DNA of 64,000 bases from the NCBI GenBank assembly GCA_025451955.1, contig JANWJJ010000041.1, positions 19,741 through 83,740 of the forward strand, written 5' to 3'. Below are positions 18,774-27,396 of this stretch, piece by piece (position 1 is the first letter of the stretch; every line of letters starts with the position of its first letter). The position numbers and the translations under genes were made by a program. The notes beneath the pieces are model-generated. The model was not told the origin of the DNA, searched no databases, and worked only from the letters and a program-made list of their open reading frames with translations. This DNA is from Rudaea sp. (GTDB taxonomy: Bacteria > Pseudomonadota > Gammaproteobacteria > Xanthomonadales > Rhodanobacteraceae).

Positions 18774-18844
18774 GGGAAATGCCGAACTTCGCGATCACCA
18801 GAATGTATCACAGCGACGCCGCGGCGCCGCGCCCGTAGCCGACT

Positions 18845-19927
18845 TTACCATTGTGCGTACACGTCGAGCAGCACGCGATTCGTGTAACGCGTGGCATCGT
18901 CGCGAATTTCGTGAAATTCTGCCAGACGCAGGCTCCAAGTCGCATCGAGTCCATAACCAATCCAGGGCATTACGCCGCGCGCCCAACTGTGAAACCACCA
19001 GTCATCGGAATTGAACGCCGCCATTGCTGCATCACGCTGAATGCGCTGATCGGCGATACCGAACTCCCAGCCATGCGGCTGACGGCGATCGCCAAGCACC
19101 AGGCTGAAGCGCGCGCCGTCGCGGTCGCTGTCGGCGCCGAGATTGCGCAGCAGATCCAGACGCGCTTCCAGCGGCCAGCCGCCGGGGTGCAGGCGTCCGA
19201 CGAACTGCAGATCAAGCAGATGGTAATCGCTGGCCAATTGATCGCCGACATGCACATTGGTGCGCGCCAGACCCTGCAAGGTGAGTTGGCGCAGACTGGA
19301 AAAATCCAGATACGACAGCAGTACATCGGCACTGGTCGGCTCGCCTTCGTGCCAGCGATAAGCCGCCTGAATCGCACCGATGCGCGAATTGTCGCCATAC
19401 GGCAGATTGCCGGTGAAATAGCCCGCGACCAGGGCAAGACGATCAAATTGACCGGTTTGTATCGACGCGGTGCTGCTGATGCCGATCGGCCGCAGATCCT
19501 GATCCCACAACATCGGCGACAATTCCAGTGGAAATACGGTCTTGCCGGCCAGCAGCGCAGTGTTGTCGTTCGGATGCCAGCGCACGAACAACTGATCCAG
19601 CGCGACATCGTTACTGCGCTCGTTGTCGTTGTAGAGGCGGTCGTCACTGTTGGCGCTGCTGGCCGCGGCCAGCTTGAGCGCACCGCCGAATTCCAGGGTC
19701 GGGATTGGATCGTAGAGCACGCCGGCACGTACGCGCCCCAGCGTGCGCTGGATGTTGCCGACACTCGGCGGCAAGCCGGTGACGTGGTCTTCGCGCAGCA
19801 GCAAATCGCCGAACCACGACCACGGCGACGTCGCAGCTTCATCCACAGGCGCAAGCACCGGGTCGTCAGTGGCCAAGGCAGGAGCAGCCAGCGCCAGCAG
19901 CAGCAAGGCAATGAATCCGATCTTCAA
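18845..19927 (-). CDS. Predicted outer-membrane beta-barrel protein of unknown function
   Basis: A 360-residue protein starting with a Sec signal peptide (KIGFIALLLLALAAPALA, then TDDP). The start is probably a TTG at 19927 with GGGGGA just upstream; the frame is open further back to another TTG. The body is rich in alternating hydrophobic and aromatic residues and ends RVLLDVYAQW, a C-terminal aromatic signature of outer-membrane barrels. It resembles putative porins in the same order, but no substrate or named family can be given. It lies between the sensor kinase gene and the FHA gene on the same strand, with short gaps, and is probably co-transcribed. Confidence 0.7.
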   Translation of the reverse strand: MKIGFIALLLLALAAPALATDDPVLAPVDEAATSPWSWFGDLLLREDHVTGLPPSVGNIQRTLGRVRAGVLYDPIPTLEFGGALKLAAASSANSDDRLYNDNERSNDVALDQLFVRWHPNDNTALLAGKTVFPLELSPMLWDQDLRPIGISSTASIQTGQFDRLALVAGYFTGNLPYGDNSRIGAIQAAYRWHEGEPTSADVLLSYLDFSSLRQLTLQGLARTNVHVGDQLASDYHLLDLQFVGRLHPGGWPLEARLDLLRNLGADSDRDGARFSLVLGDRRQPHGWEFGIADQRIQRDAAMAAFNSDDWWFHSWARGVMPWIGYGLDATWSLRLAEFHEIRDDATRYTNRVLLDVYAQW

Positions 19928-20000
19928 GAAGATTCCCCCGGATGCGCGCGGCGCAACCCCGCTAATACGGATCAAGAATGCGCCATAACTCTATGAAAAA

Positions 20001-22679
20001 TCAAGCTCTCAACTGCGCCAATGCCTGTATCAATTCCGCCGCCGACGAAAAACGATCCTGCGGCAGACGCTGCAGGCAACGCAAAATGATGGCCTCCAGG
20101 GGCGGCGGGATTTCCGGCCAGTAGTCGGATGGCTTGATCGGCGCCGCCTGCGTCTGGGCGATGTAGATTTCCAGCGTATTGCTGCCACTGAACGGCAATC
20201 TGCCACAGAACATTTCGCACATCAGCACGCCGCAGGAATAAATGTCGGCACGCTGATCAAGTTCCTCGCCAGCAAGCTGCTCGGGCGCGGAATAGTTGGG
20301 CGTGCCAAGAAACGTGCCTTGCTGGGTGTGACCCGGCGCACTGCGACGAATCGGCCGGGCAATGCCGAAATCCATCAGCTTGGCATTGCCGGTCTGTTCC
20401 AGGATCAGGTTTTCCGGTTTGATGTCACGGTGCAGCACGCCGACTTCGTGCGCCGCGCCAAGGCCGGCACACAACTGGCGCGCAATGCGCAAACCGGCGG
20501 AATACGGAATCCTCCGGGTTTCCTTGAGCAAATAGCGCAGGGTCAGGCCTCGCACGTATTCCATCGAAATATAGGGATGGCCGTCCACTTCGCCGAAATC
20601 AAAAGTGCGCAGTACATTCGGATGCGTGATCTTGCGTGCCAGCTTGATTTCGCTCTTGAGGCGATCGAGTTGTTCCGCATCGATCAGCGCACTCGGCTTG
20701 AGCATTTTCAGCGCGACGACATCGTCCAGATCCAGATCATGGGCCTTGTAGACCACGCCCATGCCACCGGATCCGAGCAGGGACAGGATGCGATAACGCC
20801 CGCCGAAGACCGTGCCGGTTTCAAACGTGACCGCACGCGGAGTCAGGCTGCGCACCGCCGCGGTGGCAGCAGGCACGATCGTGGCCGCCTCGGCCGATGC
20901 CGCGACCGGCGCTGGTGTAGGCAATTCATGCAAAGCCGCTTCGGACAGTGCGTAAAAACGCTTGCCGCTGACTGCTCCGGTAACGACTACCAGACGTGAT
21001 TCACCGAGCGTCGCCTTGATTTCGTCGCCGCTTTGCCGAGTCAGCAAGGTCTGGCCGCCGGCCGCTTCCGGCAACAATCGGTCCAGATGCAGAATCGCCG
21101 TGCCGAACAGCACATCATCCGCATACACAACTGCCCCGGACACCAACGCCGCCGCCGGCGCCGCGAATCCTTCGGCTTGCGCACGCGTGCGAATCTGCGC
21201 CAGCGCACGCAAGGCTTCGACCCCGCGCTGTTCGCCACCGAAACCCAATATGAAGCGCGCACCGCTCGACTGATGCACCGCAGCCCGCATCGCGCTGATG
21301 ACACCGGCCGCACGATCAAATCGCGCGAGTACTTGTGCAGGAACAGTGTCGGCGCCCACGGCCGCGAGATCGCGAAACTCGATGCCAAGCACGCTCAGGC
21401 TTTCATTTCGTGCAGGCTTCGAAGCGGCGGCACCCGATGGTTTCGGTGTCGGCGTGAACGCCTGTTCGCGCGCCGGGTCCGGCAAAAAGCGTGAAAGGTT
21501 GCCGACGTAACCTTCGATATCACTTTTCTCGCGCAAATCCGACAATAGCGAATCGAACGCTCGCGACAGTCGCGCCAATTCGTCGCTGCCCTGCAAGCCG
21601 ATTCGCGTCTGGTAATTGCCGGCGGCGGCCTGTTCTGCGCCCTGCGCCATCGCACGCACCGGCCGCAAAATCCCCTTAGCCAACAAATACGACAGCAGCA
21701 GCGCAAACAGCATCGAACTCAAGCCGCCGATCGCCACCCAGTTCAGGATATCGCGATAACTGGCGACGATCTTGTCGCTTGAAGTCAGCGCGAGCACCGC
21801 GCCGAGACTGCCGACGCCTTCGCTCGCCGTCGGCGTCAACTGCGCACCCCATTCCTGCCCGCTGAAGCGCAACGGCACCCGCGAGACCGAATGCCCGGCG
21901 GCGACGGCAGCGGCGACATCCGCCGGTTGCGCTGCCATCGCGTCACGCAGCGCCTTGCTGCCGACATCATCGAACGAACTGGCGACCAGTTGCAGGTGGT
22001 TGTCTACCGGCAACCAGAACGCGATTTGGGCACCGCTGACCTTCGCCACCTGGCGACACAATTCATCGTTGACGCTTTGCGCAAGCAGCAGGAACCCCAC
22101 CAGGTCCTGATCCTGCGCCAAGGGCATGATCGCAGCCTGATAGAGCTTGTCGCCTTGCCGCCAATAGCCACCGTAGGGCGCTGCATTCGCGATCGCCGGA
22201 CGCACCAGCGGATCGTCGGCCAGCGAGTCCTGAAATGCATCGGTCTGATCGCTGCGGCCAAGCACACTGCCCTTGGCGTCGAGCACGATGCCGAGATCGA
22301 AGCCGTACTGGCCCTGACGTTCCTTGAGCAGATCGGGGATGGATTTCGTGTCCGCATCGCCGCTGTCGTTCAAGCCCGGCAAATTGCTGGAGGTTCCGCC
22401 GGCTTGCGCAACGTAGCGGGCCGTGCCGGGATCGGCCGCGATCAGTTGCACCTTGAGCTGCAACTCCTGCAAACGACTTTGCTCGAATTCCTTTTGCACC
22501 GCGCTGCTGGTCGACAAGGCGTCGTGCACGGCGCCCTGCGCGATGCGGTCGCCTTCGATGTAGGTGACCACGACGGCGGCGCCGACGGCCAGCGCAATCA
22601 GGAACGCCGAGCCGAGAAAAAACTTGATTGCCAGCGGCACGCCGAAACGGGCGCGCGGCACGGCCTCAATAGCCGCCAT
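20001..22679 (-). CDS. Membrane sensor Ser/Thr protein kinase with HAMP and cyclase-like domains
   Basis: An 892-residue protein. The order is a membrane helix (about 18-42), a large periplasmic sensor region (about 45-325, Cache-like), a second helix (about 330-350), HAMP (to about 405), a degenerate nucleotide-cyclase-like domain (about 430-590), and a eukaryotic-type kinase domain from about 625 to the end. The kinase has GSGGMGVVYK, the catalytic VALK lysine (about 658), HRDIKPENL (Asp about 752), DFG (Asp about 770) and GTPNYSAPEQ, so it should be active. The ATG at 22679 has GAGG five bases upstream and overlaps the cupredoxin gene by 14 bases; an ATG at 22694 is possible. The N-terminal sensor with a C-terminal kinase reverses the usual bacterial STPK layout. 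Confidence 0.9.
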   Translation of the reverse strand: MAAIEAVPRARFGVPLAIKFFLGSAFLIALAVGAAVVVTYIEGDRIAQGAVHDALSTSSAVQKEFEQSRLQELQLKVQLIAADPGTARYVAQAGGTSSNLPGLNDSGDADTKSIPDLLKERQGQYGFDLGIVLDAKGSVLGRSDQTDAFQDSLADDPLVRPAIANAAPYGGYWRQGDKLYQAAIMPLAQDQDLVGFLLLAQSVNDELCRQVAKVSGAQIAFWLPVDNHLQLVASSFDDVGSKALRDAMAAQPADVAAAVAAGHSVSRVPLRFSGQEWGAQLTPTASEGVGSLGAVLALTSSDKIVASYRDILNWVAIGGLSSMLFALLLSYLLAKGILRPVRAMAQGAEQAAAGNYQTRIGLQGSDELARLSRAFDSLLSDLREKSDIEGYVGNLSRFLPDPAREQAFTPTPKPSGAAASKPARNESLSVLGIEFRDLAAVGADTVPAQVLARFDRAAGVISAMRAAVHQSSGARFILGFGGEQRGVEALRALAQIRTRAQAEGFAAPAAALVSGAVVYADDVLFGTAILHLDRLLPEAAGGQTLLTRQSGDEIKATLGESRLVVVTGAVSGKRFYALSEAALHELPTPAPVAASAEAATIVPAATAAVRSLTPRAVTFETGTVFGGRYRILSLLGSGGMGVVYKAHDLDLDDVVALKMLKPSALIDAEQLDRLKSEIKLARKITHPNVLRTFDFGEVDGHPYISMEYVRGLTLRYLLKETRRIPYSAGLRIARQLCAGLGAAHEVGVLHRDIKPENLILEQTGNAKLMDFGIARPIRRSAPGHTQQGTFLGTPNYSAPEQLAGEELDQRADIYSCGVLMCEMFCGRLPFSGSNTLEIYIAQTQAAPIKPSDYWPEIPPPLEAIILRCLQRLPQDRFSSAAELIQALAQLRA

Positions 22680-23334
22680 CGGAACCTCGATCATACGGCT
22701 TGCCGAACTTGTTCATGTGCGGCGGAATGCGACGCTGACTCAAGTCCAAAAGCACCATGACGGGTTTGTCGCCGGCTTTGGGGGTGGTCACGACATGCCA
22801 CGGCGTCGCGCGCTCGTGCCAGACGACCAAGTCGCCCGCGACAGCGGGCAAACCGGTCAGGTGAAAATTGCCATCGCCATCCGGATGGGTGAAGTACGGC
22901 GTGTCGAGCACCAAAATGTGCCCGGTCATGGAATGGTGGACATTGCAGTAAACGCGCACATAGCCGGCATGCAAAAAAGTGACCGTCTGGCCTTCGCCCT
23001 CGCCATACAGACCGACATCGAAGGCATTATCCTTCGAGGTGGAAAATGCGTTGTGCAGAATCGGATCCGAATTCGGAAAACGTACCTTGCTGCCCACCGT
23101 GATTGCCAACACGCGCGGGACGAATTGCTTGCGCAGCGTGCTCATCACGAAAGGTTCGTGCGGCGGCGACACGGCCAGCGGAGTTTTTGGCCGGAAATAG
23201 ATGATCGCTTCCTGTGCCTGATCGGCGCGCAGCGGCTTGCCTTCGGCGCTCAGGGCCACGTGACCGTCGATGCTTGCGGCAAATCCATAAACCGGCGCCA
23301 GAATCAATACCGCGATCGACAACAACGCACGCAC
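22666..23334 (-). CDS. Periplasmic cupredoxin-like protein
   Basis: A 222-residue secreted protein. The likely start is a GTG at 23334 with GGGGGAG upstream, giving a clean signal peptide (VRALLSIAVLILAPVYGFA). The mature part has cupredoxin ligands: His94 in SDPILHNAF, Cys130, His133 (or 134) and Met136 in VYCNVHHSM, a type-1 copper site pattern. Such proteins are often annotated methylamine-utilisation or plastocyanin-like. The gene overlaps the sensor kinase start by 14 bases, so the two are translationally coupled. A role as periplasmic redox or copper partner of the kinase sensor domain is inference. Confidence 0.85.
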   Translation of the reverse strand: MRALLSIAVLILAPVYGFAASIDGHVALSAEGKPLRADQAQEAIIYFRPKTPLAVSPPHEPFVMSTLRKQFVPRVLAITVGSKVRFPNSDPILHNAFSTSKDNAFDVGLYGEGEGQTVTFLHAGYVRVYCNVHHSMTGHILVLDTPYFTHPDGDGNFHLTGLPAVAGDLVVWHERATPWHVVTTPKAGDKPVMVLLDLSQRRIPPHMNKFGKPYDRGSDGGY

Positions 23335-23487
23335 TGGATTCTCCCCCGTCTCGGCCATTGCCTGCCTGTTTTCGCCTGCCGGAATTGCCGCCGACGTGCA
23401 TGACATCAGGTATTTGCGGCATCATAGCAAGCCCGGGCGACTCCCGCTCAACGCCGAAATTGCACTCCCGGCCATACAGGAATCCAC

Positions 23488-23763
23488 ATGTCCAGAATCG
23501 ACATCCGCCGCAAACACGGACGTTCGCTGAAAGCGGCGAAAACCGCCGTCGACAAGACCGCCGCCGTGATCGCCAAGAAGTTTGCGCTGAGCAGCGCATG
23601 GGATGGCGACACCCTGAATTTCAGCCGCATGGGCGTGAACGGGCAGATTCACGTAAGCAAGACCGAAGTGCACGTCCAGGCCGAACTGGGATTCCTGTTC
23701 AGCGCGCTCAAACCGATGATCGAAACCGAGGTCGAAAACCAGCTCGACAAGAATTTCGGCTGA
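23488..23763 (+). CDS. Polyhydroxyalkanoic acid system protein
   Basis: A 91-residue basic protein. The start MSRIDIRRKHGRSLKAAKTA and the end KPMIETEVENQLDKNFG match the PHA granule-region family (PHA_gran_rgn). These small proteins are found beside PHA synthesis or phasin genes; their biochemical role is not settled. A phasin gene follows 145 bases downstream. The ATG at 23488 is preceded by AGGAATCCAC, an acceptable binding site. Confidence 0.85.
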   Translation: MSRIDIRRKHGRSLKAAKTAVDKTAAVIAKKFALSSAWDGDTLNFSRMGVNGQIHVSKTEVHVQAELGFLFSALKPMIETEVENQLDKNFG

Positions 23764-23807
23764 CAACCGCAAAAACCGAATGCAGCAGATTCCACATTGC
23801 GACTTTT

Positions 23808-23827
23808 TCTAGTGTGTATATTCTAGC
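23808..23827 (+). promoter_or_regulatory. Shared phasin-upstream motif, copy 1
   Basis: TCTAGTGTGTATATTCTAGC lies 81 bases before the first phasin ATG. An 18-of-20 match occurs in the same orientation before the second phasin gene. CTAG steps at both ends frame the motif, suggesting an operator. A TTGCGA just upstream (23797) could be part of an overlapping promoter. Confidence 0.55.
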
Positions 23828-23908
23828 CAGCGCGCCTAGATTGCGCGCATTCTGCGCCGGCTGCGGATTTTGCGTCCAGCGCTCCACATCTCTCCGGGAG
23901 GCAACAGC

Positions 23909-24625
23909 ATGAGCAAGCCGAAACTGAAATCCAAAACCGCACCGTCCAAACCGGCAAAGAAGCCTGCGGCGGCGGCAAAGCCGGCGAAACTCGCCAAATC
24001 GGCCAAGCCGGCCAAATTGGCAAAGCCGGCAAGCCCTGCGAAACCGGCAAAACTGGCCAAGTCGTCAAAGCCGGCAGCCTCTTCCAAACCGGCCACCAAC
24101 AAGACCATCATGGAATCGGCCCAGCACATCTGGCTGGCCGGTCTCGGCGCCTTCGCCAAGGCCCAAGAAGAAGGCGGCAAGCTGTTCGAGAACCTGATCA
24201 AGGAAGGTTCCAGTCTGGAACAAAAAACCCGCCATCTCGCCAGCGGCAAGGTCGGCGATGTGCGTGGCGCAGTCGAGAACAGCGTGAGCCAGGTGCGCGA
24301 ACGCACTCAGGAAACCTGGGATCGGCTCGAACAGGTTTTTGAAAACCGCGTATCGCGCGCGCTGACCAAGCTCGGCATTCCCGGACGCAAGGAACTCGAC
24401 GAACTGCTCGCGCGGGTCGATGAACTCAATCGCGACGTGCACAAACTCACCGGCAATACGCCCAAGAGCACCCTCAGCCGGGTGATGGGCAATACCGTGC
24501 GCCGCGCCCGCGACGACCTGAGCGATCTGGCTCGCGAACTCGAAGAAGCCCAATTGGCGGCGAAGAAATCGGTGACGCGCACGGTTGCCAAGGTCAAGAA
24601 GACAATCAAGTCCGCCGCGCGCTGA
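23909..24625 (+). CDS. Phasin with lysine-alanine-proline repeat head (PHA granule-associated)
   Basis: A 238-residue protein. Residues about 5-70 are a low-complexity Lys/Ala/Pro tract built on KPAK-type repeats, like histone H1 or PhaF/AlgP tails. The rest is a phasin domain (AQHIWLAGLGAFAKAQEEGGKLF) with long amphipathic helices. Phasins coat PHA granules; the basic repeat tract of PhaF binds DNA and helps share granules between daughter cells. In PhaF that tract is C-terminal; here it is N-terminal. The ATG at 23909 follows GGGAGG. A strong terminator follows the gene. Confidence 0.85.
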   Translation: MSKPKLKSKTAPSKPAKKPAAAAKPAKLAKSAKPAKLAKPASPAKPAKLAKSSKPAASSKPATNKTIMESAQHIWLAGLGAFAKAQEEGGKLFENLIKEGSSLEQKTRHLASGKVGDVRGAVENSVSQVRERTQETWDRLEQVFENRVSRALTKLGIPGRKELDELLARVDELNRDVHKLTGNTPKSTLSRVMGNTVRRARDDLSDLARELEEAQLAAKKSVTRTVAKVKKTIKSAAR

Positions 24626-24641
24626 GCGGACTGCGCTTAAC

Positions 24642-24706
24642 GCCCGCCAGCCGCCAACGAACGCCGAAGGATCCCTCCCCCCAAGGCTTCGGCTGGCGGG
24701 CTTTTC
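24642..24706 (+). terminator. Terminator after the first phasin gene
   Basis: GCCCGCCAGCC (24642) pairs with GGCTGGCGGGC (24691-24701) and is followed by TTTT. The loop is long (38 bases) and can form an extra GCCGAAG/CTTCGGC stem. Confidence 0.75.
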
Positions 24707-24716
24707 GTTTGACTAT

Positions 24717-24738
24717 CCGCTTCAATTACGCGTTAGGC
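24717..24738 (+). repeat. Right half of an integron attC-like site
   Basis: The segment ends in the core GTTAGGC (24732-24738), which fits the integrase core GTTRRRY. CGCTTCA before it is the expected inner (L') box. The core is the exact complement of GCCTAAC at the other end of the following gene. Confidence 0.65.
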
Positions 24739-24741
24739 TCT

Positions 24742-25287
24742 ATGGCTAGGTTGTTTCTTTATCTACTTGTCTTTGGGCTATTAGCCGTCAACAGCAATGC
24801 TGCCGACGAAGCAACCAACTCTGAAGACGCCGCTGTCCTTTCAGTCATAGCTCAGTCCATGTGTGCGAGCCTTGCTTCGCGCGGGGAAACGCGATACTTG
24901 GTCCTTTCGGATGAATCGGAACAAATCAAAAGCGACGGGGGTAAGAAAAGCTTGGGGCGAGACGCCGTAGCGTCGCTTGTCAGCCGCAATTCTGCTCACT
25001 ATCCGCTACCAAAAATTACCCTCTGTCCGGGTATTAGGCTTTTCAAAGCCGAAGTTATCCGGTCGGCAGAGCAGAAATTTATAGAGAACGACGACTATAT
25101 TTCTGGCTTTCGGCAGGCATTCCCGGGGGCCTTTGGACCGACAGATATGAGCCTTCCTGGCTATACGGAGAATGCCACAAGAGCTTTGGTGGTTGTGTCG
25201 AACGCTGGCGGCAGCTTCTACTATGTGCTTTTCAAAAAGAATGGAAAGTGGCACATCGAGAAGACAGTTTTCCGGTCTATAGCCTAA
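24742..25287 (+). CDS. Secreted protein of unknown function on a probable stranded integron cassette
   Basis: A 181-residue protein with a signal peptide (MARLFLYLLVFGLLAVNSNA). The mature part contains SVIAQSMCASLASRGETRYL, a conserved-looking second Cys in ITLCPGIRLF, and a C-terminal strand segment SFYYVLFKKNGKWHIEK. I do not recognise the family. The base composition is visibly richer in A and T than its neighbours. The ATG lies three bases after an attC core, and its TAA stop is part of the opposite core GCCTAAC. Both are typical of gene cassettes. An upstream in-frame ATG (24709) would overlap the preceding terminator and is rejected. Confidence 0.75.
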   Translation: MARLFLYLLVFGLLAVNSNAADEATNSEDAAVLSVIAQSMCASLASRGETRYLVLSDESEQIKSDGGKKSLGRDAVASLVSRNSAHYPLPKITLCPGIRLFKAEVIRSAEQKFIENDDYISGFRQAFPGAFGPTDMSLPGYTENATRALVVVSNAGGSFYYVLFKKNGKWHIEKTVFRSIA

Positions 25288-25303
25288 CTACTCGCTCAAG
25301 CGC
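25282..25303 (+). repeat. Left half of an integron attC-like site
   Basis: GCCTAAC (25282-25288) fits the inverse core RYYYAAC and includes the stop codon of the gene. TCAAGCG follows after seven bases as the expected L'' box and pairs with CGCTTCA of the other half. No matching right half follows before the next gene, so the site looks truncated here. Confidence 0.65.
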
Positions 25304-25327
25304 CACAACACGCAAGCGCATGCTGCG

Positions 25328-27319
25328 CTACCAGTGAATCCCGCGCATGACTGAAGCGAACGCCACCTGTTCGCTGGTCGGTTCCTTCTGGATTTCGCCC
25401 CTGCCCTTCATGCCTTTTGCTGCGGTGGAATCCGGGAACAGGCGGAACGCGGTGTTCATCAGGATTTCGTAGGCGCGCGGCGCGAGCGCATAAAAAATCT
25501 GCGCGAACGTGCCCATGCGCGTGGCCAGACGAACCGGGCGTTCGACGATGGCCTCGACGACAAAATCTGCCGCTTCTTCCGGTGTCCAGGTCGGCACCGA
25601 ATCGTACATCTTGGTCGGCGCGATCATCGGCGTTTTCACGAGCGGCATGTTGACCGTGGTGAAGTTGATGCCGTTGTCGGAAAACTCGGCTTGCGCGCAA
25701 CGCGAGAACGCATCCAGCGCCGCTTTCGATGCGACGTAGGCGGAAAACCGCGGCGCATTGGTCAACACGCCGATCGACGAGATATTGATGATGTGACCGC
25801 GATGGCGCTGCGCCATGCCCGGCAACAGGCCCATGATCAGGCGCAGCGAACCGAAATAGTTGAGCTGCATGGTGCGCTCGAAATCGTGGAAACGATCGTA
25901 GCTGGCCGCGATCGCGCGCCGGATCGAGCGCCCAGCATTGTTGATCAGGATATCAACGCCACCATGCTCGGCCAGCACTTTCTTGACCAGATCGTCGCAC
26001 ACCTTCAGGTCGGCCAGATCGGCGACGTAGGTGTGGCAAGTACCACCGGCATCGACAATCTGCTTGCGCGTCGCCGCCAGTTCGTCCTCGCCGCGTGCGC
26101 AGATCAGCACCTTGGCGCCGGCTGCAGCAACCTTTTCCGCCACCGCCTTGCCGATACCCGACGAACCGCCCGTAATCAGCACGGTGCGACCGCGCACCTT
26201 TCCTGCCAGCGAATGATCGACAAACAAATCCGGGTCAAGATGACGTTCCCAGTAATCCCACAATCGCCAGGCGTATTCAGGCAGATCCGGCACACGGATT
26301 TTCGTGCCCTTGAGCGCGCGCTCGGTTTCGCGGCAATCGAAACGGGTCGGATAATTGATCAGCTTGATCGCTTCAGCCGGAATGCCCAAATCGCGCAAAA
26401 GTACATTGGTAAACCTTTTCACCGGCGGCAATCCGGCCAGCGCCTGCTTGATCGCTGCCGGCACGAACCCGAACATGCGCGCATCCAGGCGCATGGTCAT
26501 TTCCGGCGCGTGACCGGCACGGGCGAAAAGGTTCAGCACCTCGCCGATGCGGCGCGGCGCGGGATCGGTGAGATGGAAGCAGCCGCCGTCGAGACCAGGT
26601 TTGTGCGCAATGTGATCCATCGCCGCGACGACGAAATCCACCGGCACCATATTCACCCGGCCGCCTTCCAGGCCGATGACCGGCATCCACGGCGGCAAGC
26701 TCTGGCGCAGTTTTTTCAGGGTGCGGAAAAAGTAATACGGCCCGTCGATCTTGTCGATTTCACCCGTGCGCGAATGCCCGATCACCACCGCCGGGCGATA
26801 GATGCGATACGGCCGCGCGTAGTCCTTGCGCACCAGCGCTTCGGCTTCGTGCTTGGTCTTGAAATAGGGGTGATCGAGATCTTCGGCTTCACCGAACATG
26901 TCCTCGCGAAACACGCCCGGATACAAACCGGCAACCGCAATCGAACTGGTGTGATGAAAACATCCTGCCTTGATCGCATCGGCCAGTTGCAAGGCATGTC
27001 GGGTGCCATCGACGTTCGCCGTTGCCTGACTCGTGGCGTCAGCCGCCAGGTTGTAGATCGCAGCCAGATGGAAAAAATGTTTGACCTTGCCGGCAAGCGC
27101 TTTGCGCTGCGCTGGGGTCAACCCGAGTTGCGGTTTCGCCAGATCGCCGGTTACCGCGATCAGACGCTTGCCGTCGGCACCAAAGTTGTCGCGCAGTTCG
27201 TCGAACTTTTTCTGCGAACCCTTGCGTACCAGACAGTACACGTCGCCCTTGCGCGCGAGCAAATGCGCCAGCAGGTGCCGGCCGATGAAGCCGGTCGCCC
27301 CGGTCACGAAGTACGTCAT
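25328..27319 (-). CDS. Fatty acyl-CoA reductase, alcohol-forming (two SDR domains)
   Basis: A 663-residue protein with two Rossmann domains. The N-terminal extended-SDR domain has MTYFVTGATGFIGRHLL, YFKTKHEAEALV (Tyr and Lys of the active site) and PYRIYRPAVVIG. The C-terminal classical SDR (about 375-640) has TGGSSGIGKAVAEK, NNAGRSIRRAI and YVASKAALDAF. As far as I can recall, length and sequence agree closely with the Marinobacter reductase that takes fatty acyl-CoA to fatty alcohol for wax esters. The C-terminal ending MRGIHW is also shared. It is divergent from an acyl-CoA binding protein gene. No wax ester synthase is in the window. Confidence 0.88.
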   Translation of the reverse strand: MTYFVTGATGFIGRHLLAHLLARKGDVYCLVRKGSQKKFDELRDNFGADGKRLIAVTGDLAKPQLGLTPAQRKALAGKVKHFFHLAAIYNLAADATSQATANVDGTRHALQLADAIKAGCFHHTSSIAVAGLYPGVFREDMFGEAEDLDHPYFKTKHEAEALVRKDYARPYRIYRPAVVIGHSRTGEIDKIDGPYYFFRTLKKLRQSLPPWMPVIGLEGGRVNMVPVDFVVAAMDHIAHKPGLDGGCFHLTDPAPRRIGEVLNLFARAGHAPEMTMRLDARMFGFVPAAIKQALAGLPPVKRFTNVLLRDLGIPAEAIKLINYPTRFDCRETERALKGTKIRVPDLPEYAWRLWDYWERHLDPDLFVDHSLAGKVRGRTVLITGGSSGIGKAVAEKVAAAGAKVLICARGEDELAATRKQIVDAGGTCHTYVADLADLKVCDDLVKKVLAEHGGVDILINNAGRSIRRAIAASYDRFHDFERTMQLNYFGSLRLIMGLLPGMAQRHRGHIINISSIGVLTNAPRFSAYVASKAALDAFSRCAQAEFSDNGINFTTVNMPLVKTPMIAPTKMYDSVPTWTPEEAADFVVEAIVERPVRLATRMGTFAQIFYALAPRAYEILMNTAFRLFPDSTAAKGMKGRGEIQKEPTSEQVAFASVMRGIHW

Positions 27320-27396
27320 GTCGTTTTCCTTGGTTCGTTGCGCAGCCGTGCTGCCTAAGATAGCGTGCGATCGTCGCCAAACAAAGCACCCTCGCG

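Noticed and set aside
24635-24641. GCTTAAC after the first phasin gene as the outer core of a full attC ending at 24738
   Set aside because: The inner L box that should follow it is missing, and the symmetrical sequence between is better explained as a terminator.
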